This document shows positions 1-8,204 of a DNA stretch of 64,000 bases, one piece after another. A model generated the notes under the pieces. The model did not search any database. It had not been told where the DNA came from and saw nothing but the letters and a program-made list of their open reading frames with translations. Position numbers and translations under genes: made by a program. Positions within the stretch are counted from its first letter, which is position 1; each line of letters begins with the position of its first letter. Origin of the DNA: Martinezella tropici (GTDB taxonomy: Bacteria > Pseudomonadota > Alphaproteobacteria > Rhizobiales > Rhizobiaceae); NCBI RefSeq assembly GCF_003287875.1, contig NZ_QMKK01000048.1, positions 62,001 through 126,000 of the forward strand. Reading direction: 5' to 3'.

Positions 1-771
1 GAATGCTCGATGGTGGACGAGGCGCTCGGCAAGGATCTGATGAGTTTTGGCACGCCTATTCTGGTGCTCGGCGATCCCGGGCAGCTTCCGCCGGTTTCGG
101 GCGGCGGTTTCTTCACGAACGAGGAACCGGATTATCTGCTGACGGATATTCATCGTCAGGCGCGCGACAATCCGATCATCCAGCTCGCCATGCAGGTGCG
201 TGAGGGCAAGGAAATCATGCATGGCGACTATGGCACCGCGCAGGTGATCTCGAAGAACGAGGTCACGCAGCCGCTGGTGCTGGAGGCCGATCAGGTGCTC
301 GTCGGTACCAATAGGACGCGGCGCCGCTACAATCAGCGTCTGCGTGAGCTCAAGGGTTTTACGGCCGATTATCCGCAATCCGGCGACAAGCTCGTCTGTC
401 TGCGCAATGATCCCGCCAAAGGGTTGCTCAACGGCTCGCTCTGGCAGGTGATGACCTCTTCCCGGGAAACGACGAAGCCGGGCATCAATCTTCTGGTGCG
501 GCCGGAAGATGACGACATGGATCGTGGGGCAGCGAAGATCAAGCTCCTGAAGCAGGCCTTCGAGGATGTCGAGGGCGAGATCCCGTGGTCGACCCGAAAG
601 CGCTATGACGAATTCGACTACGGCTATGCGCTGACGGTGCATAAAGCCCAGGGTTCGCAGTGGAACAATGTCGTGCTGTTCGACGAGAGCTGGGCGTTCC
701 GCGATACGCGCGAGCGCTGGCTTTATACAGCCATTACCCGCGCCGCCGAGACGCTGACGATTGTCCGTTGA
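1..771 (+). CDS. RecD-like SF1 DNA helicase / AAA ATPase, C-terminal part (5' end outside window)
   Basis: The frame is open from the first base, so the gene begins upstream of the window; 256 residues are visible. Helicase superfamily 1 motifs occur in order: a Walker B-like ECSMVDE at the very start, GDPGQLPPV (motif III), a HRQ block, and near the end TVHKAQGSQW and YTAITRA (motifs V and VI, UvrD_C_2 type). The P-loop itself lies outside the window. Known members of this family unwind DNA from a 5' end using ATP. It could be a RecD2-like housekeeping helicase or a helicase of a mobile element; the visible part cannot tell these apart. No operon partner is apparent, since 166 bp separate it from pdxJ. 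Confidence 0.85.
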   Translation, partial: ECSMVDEALGKDLMSFGTPILVLGDPGQLPPVSGGGFFTNEEPDYLLTDIHRQARDNPIIQLAMQVREGKEIMHGDYGTAQVISKNEVTQPLVLEADQVLVGTNRTRRRYNQRLRELKGFTADYPQSGDKLVCLRNDPAKGLLNGSLWQVMTSSRETTKPGINLLVRPEDDDMDRGAAKIKLLKQAFEDVEGEIPWSTRKRYDEFDYGYALTVHKAQGSQWNNVVLFDESWAFRDTRERWLYTAITRAAETLTIVR

Positions 772-937
772 CAAGACGTCCTGAGCCTTGCGTGAGGGAT
801 GTCGCGATGCGGTGACTTGGTTCGATCCTCTCCATCAAAGTTTTGCATGGGTTGATGTCGGAATCTCGTTGGTTTTGCTGCGCATAATGGCCTAAAACGG
901 CTGCTATCATCCGCTTTGAAAATCAGGGATTTCGATC

Positions 938-1690
938 ATGCCCGCCAAGCTCTCCGTGAACCTCAATGCCATCGCGATGCTGCGCAACCGGCGTGATCTT
1001 CCCTGGCCGAGCGTCACGGGCTTGGGGCGCATCGCGCTGGCCGCGGGAGCAAGCGGGCTGACCGTTCATCCGCGTCCCGATCAGCGGCATGTCCGCTTTT
1101 CCGATCTGCCCGATATCCGTGCGTTGATCGATGATGAGTTTCCGGAAGCGGAATTCAATATCGAGGGCTATCCAAGCGACGAGTTCTTCGATCTCTGTGC
1201 TTCGGCGGAACCTGAACAAGTGACGCTCGTGCCCGATGATCCTTCTCAGGCGACCTCGGATCACGGCTGGGACTTCCGCAAGAACCGTGAACTGCTGGCC
1301 GAGGTCGTCGCCAAATACAAGACGATCGGCTGCCGGGTGTCGTTGTTTGCCGATGGCGACGGCGATGCCGGGGCGGTAAAGATCGCGAGGGAAGTGGGTG
1401 CCGACCGTATCGAACTCTACACCGGCCCTTACGGCGGCTGCTACGATGATCCGCAGAAGGCTGCCGTCGTCCTCGAAGCGCTCGGCAAGACCGCCGACGC
1501 CGCCTTCGCTAACGGCCTTGATGTCAATGCCGGCCATGATTTGACGGTTGCCAACTTGCCGGCGCTGCTGAAGCGCATTCCGAAGCTTGCGGAGACGTCG
1601 ATCGGTCACGGGCTGACCGCCGATGCGCTGGAATATGGCATGGCCGAAACGGTTCGTCGCTTCCGCAGGGCTTGTGGTCAGGTGGTTTGA
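938..1690 (+). CDS. pdxJ: Pyridoxine 5'-phosphate synthase PdxJ
   Basis: A 250-residue TIM-barrel enzyme of typical family length. PdxJ condenses 1-deoxy-D-xylulose 5-phosphate with 3-amino-2-oxopropyl phosphate to give pyridoxine 5'-phosphate, the last step of DXP-dependent vitamin B6 synthesis in the cytosol. Family signatures seen are LSVNLNAIAMLRN at the N-terminus, TVHPRPDQRH around residue 45, EFNIEGYPS, QVTLVPDDP and, late in the protein, DVNAGHDLT. The ATG follows a weak purine stretch (CAGGGA). In many alphaproteobacteria pdxJ precedes acpS; here it does not and the gene seems to be monocistronic. The downstream gene is on the other strand and a REP-like composite palindrome lies between. 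Confidence 0.97.
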   Translation: MPAKLSVNLNAIAMLRNRRDLPWPSVTGLGRIALAAGASGLTVHPRPDQRHVRFSDLPDIRALIDDEFPEAEFNIEGYPSDEFFDLCASAEPEQVTLVPDDPSQATSDHGWDFRKNRELLAEVVAKYKTIGCRVSLFADGDGDAGAVKIAREVGADRIELYTGPYGGCYDDPQKAAVVLEALGKTADAAFANGLDVNAGHDLTVANLPALLKRIPKLAETSIGHGLTADALEYGMAETVRRFRRACGQVV

Positions 1691-1747
1691 GGGAAAAGGT
1701 TCCAGCGCTAGTCAGGCAAGTTTGTTGTTGCCGCGCCTTCTGGCCTG

Positions 1748-1890
1748 ACCCCTCATCCTAGCCTTCTCCCCGCTTACGGGGAGAAGGGACGACAGCTCAA
1801 AATGGCGGCGACATCACTCGATTAGAGCTTGCGTGCGGAGCACCAAAACTCCCTCGCCCCGCTTGCGGGGAGAGGGCTGGGTGAGGGGCT
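1748..1890. repeat. Composite REP-like palindrome (two inverted copies of a rhizobial intergenic motif)
   Basis: Two hairpins lie between the convergent genes pdxJ and the NmrA-type reductase. The first has perfect 11-base arms (1762-1772 and 1777-1787, CCTTCTCCCCG/CGGGGAGAAGG). The second covers 1851-1876 with one mismatch. The whole second block, read on the opposite strand, resembles the first (ACCCCTCATCCTAGCC versus GCCCCTCACCCAGCC). So the unit is a large imperfect inverted repeat with about 58 bp in the middle. Such CCCCGC palindromes are common between genes in rhizobia; it may also serve as a bidirectional transcription end. Confidence 0.7.
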
Positions 1891-1937
1891 ATGCTTGAAG
1901 TCTCAGCAAAGAGAGACTCACCCTAAAGTTCCAAAAC

Positions 1938-2825
1938 TCAGCCAGCCAACGCGGCCTTATGTTCCTCGAAGAAGCTGCGGAGCGTTTGCGGCTCCTTGCC
2001 GGTCAGCTTGTTGAAGTCGTTGGTGAGGATGTCGAATTTGCCGGCGCGGGTATTGGCTTCGGAGGAGACGAGCATGTCCACCACGAACTTCGGCAGACCG
2101 GCGCCGGTAAGGCCGGCGGCAAGCTGTTCGTCATTGACCTGCACGACTTCAAGCGGACGGCCGGTGATCCGGCTGACGACGCTTGCGACGTCCTCGATGG
2201 TGACGGCGGTCGAGCCCGTCAGCGTGTAGGTGGCATTGTCCGTTGCATCGGAAGCCAGAGCTGCGGCAATCGCGAGCGCGCAATCTTCGCGGCTGATGTT
2301 GCTGACGCGGCCGCCGCCGGTTGCCGTATACCATTTGCCGGTTTCAAGGCTGTGCGGCAGGCCCATCAGATAATTGTCGAAGTACCAGGCGTCGCGCAGG
2401 ATCGTATAGCCGATGCCGCTTGCCTTGATGGCGTTTTCCGTGCCGAGGTGATCAGGTGCGAAGGTGACGAGCGAACCTTCCGGAGCCGGCATTGAGGTGT
2501 AGAGAATATGCTTGACGCCAGCCTTCTTCGCGGCTTCGACGGCAGCCGTATGCTGCTTGAGGCGCTGGCCGGGTACGGCGAGCGCATCGGTGCTGATGAT
2601 CAGCAAGCGATCGACGCCCGCGAAGGCGGCGGGCAGGCCGGCGGCATCATCGAAGTCGGCCTTGCGGGTGACGACGCCCTTGGCGGCGAGATCCGCAAGC
2701 GTCTCCGGGCTGCGCGTGGCGGCGATGATTCGGCCCGGAGCGACCTTATATGTCTCCAGCAGGTGATGGATGACGCGCTGGCCAAGCTTACCGGCGGCGC
2801 CGGTGACGAGAAGAGTGCTGCTCAT
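1938..2825 (-). CDS. NmrA-like NAD(P)H-binding reductase (QorB-type quinone oxidoreductase)
   Basis: A 295-residue atypical short-chain dehydrogenase with the N-terminal nucleotide motif TGAAGKLGQRV. Residues such as LIISTDA, HILYTSMPAP and the loop YTILRDAWYFDNY match the QorB/NmrA group, which reduces quinones or senses NADP. The start at 2825 (MSSTLLVTG) was chosen over an upstream in-frame start because GGGAAAA precedes it and the Rossmann strand begins at once. It is divergent from the HxlR regulator at 2964, the same arrangement as ytfG/ytfH-type pairs, so regulation by that neighbour is inferred. The true substrate is unknown. Confidence 0.85.
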   Translation of the reverse strand: MSSTLLVTGAAGKLGQRVIHHLLETYKVAPGRIIAATRSPETLADLAAKGVVTRKADFDDAAGLPAAFAGVDRLLIISTDALAVPGQRLKQHTAAVEAAKKAGVKHILYTSMPAPEGSLVTFAPDHLGTENAIKASGIGYTILRDAWYFDNYLMGLPHSLETGKWYTATGGGRVSNISREDCALAIAAALASDATDNATYTLTGSTAVTIEDVASVVSRITGRPLEVVQVNDEQLAAGLTGAGLPKFVVDMLVSSEANTRAGKFDILTNDFNKLTGKEPQTLRSFFEEHKAALAG

Positions 2826-2963
2826 ATGTTTTCCCTTGTTCGACCGCCGCACATTCGCAGGGGCCTTGCTGCTCTCAAAAAGAGACTAGCACTAGAATAG
2901 GAATTGACTTCACGGTGTAAAGGAGGCAGTTTTTGGGCTCCAAGTTACCAAAAGGGAACCGGC

Positions 2964-3380
2964 ATGGCAGCCAGCGCCGTCGTCAATCTGCGCAGCGAGG
3001 ATCCGCCGCTGCGCGACTTCGATCTCAGCAAACTTGATTTCAGCAATTGTCCCGTGCGGGACCTGATATCGCAGATCGGCGGAAAATGGTCGGTGCTGTT
3101 GCTGGAAACGCTGGCTAAACGGCCTTATCGTTTCGGCGAGTTGCGCCGCCTGGTGCCCGATATCTCCCAAAGAATGCTGACGCAAACGCTGCGCGATCTC
3201 CAGCGCGACGGGTATGTCGATCGCGAGGTTTTCCCGACAAAGCCGCCGAGCGTCGAATATCGCATGACGGATCTCGGCTACTCGCTTTACGAGCCGCTGG
3301 CGCTGCTTTTGAACTGGGCCGAGGCCAATCATGAGGCCGTCAAGGCTGCTAGAGCCCGTTTCGATCAATCGCCGGACTGA
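2964..3380 (+). CDS. HxlR-family winged-helix transcriptional regulator
   Basis: A 138-residue DNA-binding protein with the HxlR core: NCPVRDLISQIGGKW, then LLLETLAKRPYRFGELRRLV, the recognition helix SQRMLTQTLRDLQRDG and the wing with EYRMTDLG. The conserved Cys in NCPVRD is the residue that senses electrophiles or oxidants in several family members. The start at 2964 has AAAGGGAA just upstream; an in-frame start 60 bases earlier adds only non-conserved residues. It sits between the divergent reductase and a flavin monooxygenase that starts 10 bases after its stop, so both are likely targets. Confidence 0.9.
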   Translation: MAASAVVNLRSEDPPLRDFDLSKLDFSNCPVRDLISQIGGKWSVLLLETLAKRPYRFGELRRLVPDISQRMLTQTLRDLQRDGYVDREVFPTKPPSVEYRMTDLGYSLYEPLALLLNWAEANHEAVKAARARFDQSPD

Positions 3381-3389
3381 GCCGTCACA

Positions 3390-4637
3390 GTGAAGCCCTT
3401 GAAGATCGCCATCGTCGGCGCCGGACCTGCCGGTCTTGCCGCCTCTCTCTTTCTCACTCGCGCTGGCCACACGACCGATATCATCGAACGGTTCGATAGC
3501 CCGGCTCCCGTCGGTTCGGCGCTGATGCTGCAGCCCACCGGGTTGACCGTGCTGGAATCGCTCGGGCTCGGCCCCGCGATCCATGCGGCCGGGAATCGGA
3601 TCAATCGATTGTTCGGTACGGAAACCACCCGTGGCCGCATCGTCCTCGATGTGCGCTACAATGCATTGCCGGGCGGGCGCTATGGGCTTGGCGTTCATCG
3701 TGCGGCACTGTTCGATACGCTTTACGATGAAGTCTCCGCGCGGCGGCATCCGATCCATACCGGACAGCACGTCATCGGCGTTGCAAAGGAGGATGGTGAA
3801 AGCTATCTCTCCGTCGAAGGGGGCGAGCGCCTCGGGCCATATGATCTCGTCATCGACGCCAGTGGTGCACGCTCGGAACTGGTCGCAGCCTCGCCTGTCG
3901 CGCCGCGTGCCCGCAACCTCGTTTACGGCGCTTTCTGGGCGACGCTCGACTGTCCGGACGGGCTGGTGGATCAGGCGGCGCTGACGCAGCGCTATGACAA
4001 GGCCAGCGTGATGATCGGCATCTTGCCGATCGGCAGCAGAAGGTCGGATTTACCGAAGCAGGCGGCTCTATTCTGGAGCCTGAAGGTCGCGGATGCGGAT
4101 GAGGTGCGTAGGCACGGGCTCGAGCGTTGGAAGCAGACGATCCGCGGCTACTGGCCGGAATGCGAGCCCTTGCTGGAGCAGATCACTGACTGGGATCAGT
4201 TGACGCTGGCGCGTTATGCCCATCGTACAGTGATGAGACCCTATAGCGGGCGGACTGTCTTCGTCGGCGATGCAGCGCATTCCACCAGCCCGCAGCTCGG
4301 GCAGGGCGCCAATATGGCTCTACTCGATGTCGCGGCGCTGGCGCATGCTCTGGCAGGACATGAAACGATCGAGGCTGCTCTTGCTGCCTATGCCAAGGCA
4401 CGGCGGATACATGTGCGGTTATTCCAGCTGCTGTCTGCCGCCTTTACGCCCTTCTACCAATCGGATTCGGCAGCATTGGCCTGGATCCGCGACCGGCTGG
4501 TCGCGACCATTGCCCAAGTGCCGCCCGCGCCGCAGATCCTGGCCGGCATCGTCTCCGGCACGCTGATCGACCCGTTCCGTGGCGCCGGCTTGCGGGAATG
4601 TGACTGGCTGCGGCTGGCTGTACCGCATCCGTCTTGA
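3390..4637 (+). CDS. FAD-dependent monooxygenase (UbiH / aromatic hydroxylase family)
   Basis: A 415-residue class A flavin monooxygenase. The N-terminal FAD motif is IVGAGPAGLAASLFL, and the second FAD-binding GD motif, TVFVGDAAHSTSPQLGQG, lies around residue 290. Family members hydroxylate aromatic or heterocyclic compounds with NAD(P)H and O2; the substrate here cannot be read. The start is GTG, 10 bases after the HxlR stop, so the two genes are probably co-transcribed. Its stop (4635-4637) directly abuts the stop of the MFS gene on the other strand, leaving no room for an intergenic terminator. Confidence 0.85.
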   Translation: MKPLKIAIVGAGPAGLAASLFLTRAGHTTDIIERFDSPAPVGSALMLQPTGLTVLESLGLGPAIHAAGNRINRLFGTETTRGRIVLDVRYNALPGGRYGLGVHRAALFDTLYDEVSARRHPIHTGQHVIGVAKEDGESYLSVEGGERLGPYDLVIDASGARSELVAASPVAPRARNLVYGAFWATLDCPDGLVDQAALTQRYDKASVMIGILPIGSRRSDLPKQAALFWSLKVADADEVRRHGLERWKQTIRGYWPECEPLLEQITDWDQLTLARYAHRTVMRPYSGRTVFVGDAAHSTSPQLGQGANMALLDVAALAHALAGHETIEAALAAYAKARRIHVRLFQLLSAAFTPFYQSDSAALAWIRDRLVATIAQVPPAPQILAGIVSGTLIDPFRGAGLRECDWLRLAVPHPS

Positions 4638-5852
4638 TCAGTTCTTGCGCTCGGTCAGGAAGGCAAGCAGCGCGATGACCGGGAAGGCGACGCCGATCCA
4701 GGAGGCCATGTTCCAGCCGCCGATGGCATAGGCCCAGCCGCCAAGCGCCGAGCCGAGGGCGCCGCCGGCGAAGAAGGTCGCCATATAGAGGCCGTTGAGA
4801 CGGCTGCGATGCTCGGCGCTGAGCGCGAAGATGGCGCGCTGACCGAGCACGAGGTTCGTCTGGACGCCGAAGTCGAGCATGATGCCCGACAGCGTCAGCG
4901 TGATCAGCGCCAGCAATGAACCGCTGCCGGAAAAATGGCCGATCAGGAAGGCGATAATGGCGAGCACCAGGGCGAAGGCTGTGGCAAGCTTCGTCCAGCC
5001 GCGATCGGCAACGCGTCCGGCAATCGGCGAGGCGACGGCGCCCGCGGCTCCGGCAAGTGCGAAAAGCGCGATGCCGTTTTGCGTCAGGCCGAAGGCAGGG
5101 CTTGCCAGCAGCAACGGCGTCGTCGTCCAGAAGAGGCTGAAGGCGCCGAACATGCAGGCCTGATAGAGCGCACGCCGCTGCAGCACAGGCGTGCGAAGCG
5201 CGAGGTGGCCCATAGAGGACAGCAGCTGCCCATAATGCAGTTTCGTATGGGGCACGCGGGTCGGCAGAACGAGGCGCAGGATAACGATCAGCCCGATCAT
5301 GACGCCGGCCGAGATGATGTAGACCGCGTGCCAGGATAAAAGCTCGGACAGGAAGCTCGCAGCCGGGCGGGCGAGCATGATGCCGACGAGCAGGCCGCTC
5401 ATGACATTGCCGACGACAGCGCCGCGGCTGGCGTCAGGTGCCATATGGGCGGCGAAAGGGACAAGAACCTGCACCGCGACGGAAGCCAGGCCGATGCAGA
5501 GCGAGGCAAGCAGGAACAGCGATGGCGAGGAGGCAAAAGCGGCGCCTATGAGCGCGATGGCGGATAGCGCCACCAGGGTCAGCACCAGCTTGCGGTTCTC
5601 AAGAAGATCGCCGAGCGGCACGATCAGCAGGAGACCGAGGCCGTAGCCGATCTGCGTCAGCGTGACGATGAGGCCGGTGGCCGCAGGGGTGAAGCCGAGC
5701 GACTGACTGATGGGACCGGCGAGCGGCTGGCCGTAATAGAGATTGGCAGCCACCAGCCCGCAGGCGGCGGCGAACATGAATGTCAGCAGCGGTGAAAGGG
5801 TCTTTTCCGGGAGCGGTGTGCTCTCCCGTCTAGTGGCGGCAATAGCGGGCAT
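4638..5852 (-). CDS. MFS transporter (drug/metabolite exporter type)
   Basis: A 404-residue major facilitator protein with about 12 hydrophobic segments. The N-terminal part contains AANLYYGQPLAGPIS and GYGLGLLLIVPLGDLLENRK, the latter being the A-like motif between helices 2 and 3. It is in the group of small proton-driven exporters related to YfiS/AraJ-like carriers. It lies 52 bp downstream of a TetR regulator on the same strand, which suggests an operon with substrate-induced derepression. The substrate is unknown. The C-terminus ends exactly where the convergent flavin monooxygenase ends. Confidence 0.88.
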   Translation of the reverse strand: MPAIAATRRESTPLPEKTLSPLLTFMFAAACGLVAANLYYGQPLAGPISQSLGFTPAATGLIVTLTQIGYGLGLLLIVPLGDLLENRKLVLTLVALSAIALIGAAFASSPSLFLLASLCIGLASVAVQVLVPFAAHMAPDASRGAVVGNVMSGLLVGIMLARPAASFLSELLSWHAVYIISAGVMIGLIVILRLVLPTRVPHTKLHYGQLLSSMGHLALRTPVLQRRALYQACMFGAFSLFWTTTPLLLASPAFGLTQNGIALFALAGAAGAVASPIAGRVADRGWTKLATAFALVLAIIAFLIGHFSGSGSLLALITLTLSGIMLDFGVQTNLVLGQRAIFALSAEHRSRLNGLYMATFFAGGALGSALGGWAYAIGGWNMASWIGVAFPVIALLAFLTERKN

Positions 5853-5904
5853 ATCTTGTCCTCGATGCGGGTAGGGGGAATTTGCCCCCGAAATTTCGAT
5901 AGAA

Positions 5905-6522
5905 TCAGTTCAGCAGTTTCATGGCCGTCTCGGCGGCGGCGAGCATGTGTTCGATCTTGCGGCCGGTCTTGCCGATCACGCGCATGCCCTTGGTCAGGGC
6001 CAGTAGGGTGCAGGCGGTGCTTTCAGGATCGACATGCTTCGGTACAGAACCGTCCGAATGACCGAGGCGAATGAGATCCAGAATGCGGCGCTCATCGAAA
6101 TCGAAGGCCACGCCGACGCGGCTTGCGACCTCCTCGTCGAAAAGCGCAAGCTCCGTCGCGCTGCCGACCACGAGGCAGCCGCGGCGACCGATCTCGCCAC
6201 ATGATGCTTCGGCGAAGAATGTCACCAAGGCGCGCAGCTTTTCATGAGCATTCGGCGCCTCGGCAAGCGTCTCATCGATGAGTTGCTGGCGGACTTGGCG
6301 ATACCGGCTGAAAGCAGCAAGGAATACGCCGCGCTTGTCGCCGAATGCCTTGTAGACGCTGCCTGCCGTGAGGCCCATGGCCTCGGTCAATTCGTTGATG
6401 GAGGCGGCATAATAGCCGCGCTCGGAAAAGACGCGCAATGCCTCGTCGAGCGCGGAATCCATATCGAATTCCCGTGGGCGGCCGCGAAGCTTCGGTGTGA
6501 TGTCGATTGTGTCTGTGGTCAT
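5905..6522 (-). CDS. TetR-family transcriptional regulator
   Basis: A 205-residue repressor. The N-terminal helix-turn-helix region reads ALRVFSERGYYAASINELTEAMGLTAGSVYKAFGDKRG, as in the AcrR/QacR type group, followed by an all-helical ligand domain. The next gene on the same strand is the MFS exporter, so the pair looks like a classic efflux module. A palindrome GGAAATGATCGTTTCC lies at 6535-6550, 13 bp before the start codon, and is a plausible autoregulatory operator. The ligand is not predictable. Confidence 0.9.
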   Translation of the reverse strand: MTTDTIDITPKLRGRPREFDMDSALDEALRVFSERGYYAASINELTEAMGLTAGSVYKAFGDKRGVFLAAFSRYRQVRQQLIDETLAEAPNAHEKLRALVTFFAEASCGEIGRRGCLVVGSATELALFDEEVASRVGVAFDFDERRILDLIRLGHSDGSVPKHVDPESTACTLLALTKGMRVIGKTGRKIEHMLAAAETAMKLLN

Positions 6523-6534
6523 GTCATCCTTTTA

Positions 6535-6550
6535 GGAAATGATCGTTTCC
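6535..6550. promoter_or_regulatory. Candidate TetR operator upstream of the TetR-MFS pair
   Basis: The sequence GGAAATGATCGTTTCC is an imperfect 16-bp palindrome (seven of eight pairs match) located 13 bp upstream of the TetR start on the minus strand. Position and symmetry fit an autoregulatory TetR site. No binding data can be inferred from sequence alone. Confidence 0.45.
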
Positions 6551-6610
6551 AAAACAAGCGAATTTTTGCAACGCAGCAAGATATTGCCGAGAATGAGGCG
6601 GTTGGACGCG

Positions 6611-7117
6611 CTATTCGTGGAAAAACGCCATGTGGATCGTGTCCTTGTAGCGACCGTCTATGCGAAAGGACTTGCGCGCCAGTCCTTCGCGGACAAAGCC
6701 GACCTTCTCATAGAGCGCTATGGCTCTGTTATTGTCGGCATAGACGCTGAGTTCGACGCGCTCTATTCCCACATCACGCGCAGCTCGCAGCGTCGCTTCG
6801 ATCAATCGACGACCCAGGCCTTGGCCGCGATAAGCGGGGATGAGGCCCATGCCGAGTTTGCCCGCGTGGGCGTTAGAGGGAAATGTATGGCGGCTGATAT
6901 CGCACCAGCCGACCACCGTCCCATCGGCCAAGGCGACAAGCTGCGGATTGCCGTTTTCGATCATGCCAAGCACGAAGGCGCGGGTCTCCTCCAATGGAAA
7001 AGCTTCGAGCAGCGATAGATATTCCCGTTCGCGGGCCACCATATCGAGCGCCTTGTGAAAGTCTTCGATGTGTTCGGCAGTGATAGGCTCTATCCGGATT
7101 TCGCTGCACACGGTCAT
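6611..7117 (-). CDS. GNAT-family N-acetyltransferase
   Basis: A 168-residue acetyltransferase with the acetyl-CoA binding motif A (MGLIPAYRGQGLGRRLIEATLRAA, here split) followed by motif B with NNRAIALYEKVGFVREG. This matches RimI/YhhY-like single-domain enzymes that acetylate amines or protein N-termini. The start at 7117 (MTVCSEIRIEP) was chosen because an upstream extension of 87 codons is rich in Arg and Gly and has no conserved content. The next gene upstream is a MarR-GNAT fusion on the same strand, so two acetyltransferase domains lie in tandem. The acceptor is unknown. Confidence 0.85.
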   Translation of the reverse strand: MTVCSEIRIEPITAEHIEDFHKALDMVAREREYLSLLEAFPLEETRAFVLGMIENGNPQLVALADGTVVGWCDISRHTFPSNAHAGKLGMGLIPAYRGQGLGRRLIEATLRAARDVGIERVELSVYADNNRAIALYEKVGFVREGLARKSFRIDGRYKDTIHMAFFHE

Positions 7118-7203
7118 GGCTAATATCTCGATACAAATTTGAGATGCATCGAAGATAGGGTCGAAGCTAAAGCGTGTCCATGCGGGCATCCAGCCAGCTA
7201 TGT

Positions 7204-8133
7204 TCAGAGATCGAGCTCCCAGGTCTGGCCGTTCAATTCCGGGCCGAACATGCAATGCCTTTCCTCCCCCACGAGCTTGAAGCCGGCCTTGACGTAGATC
7301 GCCCGTGCCGTGTCGAGGATATCGTTGGTCCAGAGCGAAAGCTTGCCGTAGCCGGCATCGCGCGAGAAACGGATGCATTCGTCGACCAGCAGCTTGCCCA
7401 GGCCAAGGCCGCGCGCTGTCTTGTCGACATAGAGCAGCCGGAGTTTCGCGACGCCGTCACCGCCATCTGCGATCATAGAGGAGCCGATATTCAGGCCGCT
7501 TCGTTCAGCGATCCAGCATCGATCCTTCTGCGGGTTGAAATTGGAGAGGAATTTTCCGGCGACTTCCGCCACCAGACCTTCGAAGCGGTCGTCCCAGCCG
7601 AATTCCTCCGTGTAGAAACGTGCCTGGCTTTGTACGATCCAGCCGATGTCTCCGGGCCGGTGGTTGCGGATGATTGCGGGAGATGCCGTGGTTCGGTCCC
7701 TGCCGAGCGTGTCCTGTATCGTCTGCATTGCCGCAACGACGCGTTCGGGTTCTCCGATCGCGAGCTTTTCGAAATATCCGGCGATCTGCGCGCGCGAGCG
7801 GCGGACGAATTCCTCGAATTGCACCTGTCCCTTATCGGTGACTTTTATGATCTGGCTGCGCGCATCGGTCGGGTCCGGCGTCGTTTCGATCAGCCCATCC
7901 TCGCGGAAGCGCTTGACGATACGGCTGAGATAGGCGGGGTCGAGATGAAGCTCGCGTGTCAGCGCGGAAGCGGCAACGCCGCCGCGGAAGCCGACTTCGA
8001 ACAGCACGCGCACATCCGTGAGCGTATAGGGGCTATCCAGATAGGCCTTGTTCAGGACGCCGAGAAAATTCGTGTAGAAGCGGTTGAAGTCGCGAACGGC
8101 ATCGATGGTCGCGAATTCGGCAGCAGGACTCAT
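7204..8133 (-). CDS. MarR-type regulator fused to a GNAT acetyltransferase domain
   Basis: A 309-residue two-domain protein. Residues 1-145 form a MarR winged helix (TLTDVRVLFEVG, LTRELHLDPAYLSRIVKRFREDGLI, the wing DPTDARSQIIKVTDKG). Residues 160-309 form a GNAT domain with LRLLYVDKTARGLGLGKLLVDECIRFSR and the motif B segment ARAIYVKAGFKLVGEE. Such fusions are common in proteobacteria; they are thought to couple small-molecule acetylation or sensing to transcription. A perfect 11-bp inverted repeat immediately before the start contains the ribosome binding site (separate entry). The racemase gene lies upstream on the same strand. Confidence 0.9.
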   Translation of the reverse strand: MSPAAEFATIDAVRDFNRFYTNFLGVLNKAYLDSPYTLTDVRVLFEVGFRGGVAASALTRELHLDPAYLSRIVKRFREDGLIETTPDPTDARSQIIKVTDKGQVQFEEFVRRSRAQIAGYFEKLAIGEPERVVAAMQTIQDTLGRDRTTASPAIIRNHRPGDIGWIVQSQARFYTEEFGWDDRFEGLVAEVAGKFLSNFNPQKDRCWIAERSGLNIGSSMIADGGDGVAKLRLLYVDKTARGLGLGKLLVDECIRFSRDAGYGKLSLWTNDILDTARAIYVKAGFKLVGEERHCMFGPELNGQTWELDL

Positions 8134-8135
8134 GG

Positions 8136-8164
8136 CATCGTCTCCTCAGATACAGGAGACGATG
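8136..8164 (-). promoter_or_regulatory. Inverted repeat overlapping the ribosome binding site of the MarR-GNAT gene
   Basis: Arms CATCGTCTCCT (8136-8146) and AGGAGACGATG (8154-8164) are perfectly complementary with a 7-base spacer. Read on the coding (minus) strand, the second arm contains the Shine-Dalgarno AGGAGA and ends 2 bases before the ATG at 8133. It could be a MarR operator, an mRNA hairpin that hides the ribosome binding site, or both. Confidence 0.6.
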
Positions 8165-8204
8165 TTGGTTATTTATTGGACTCAGTCAAGTAAATTGATC
8201 GAAG

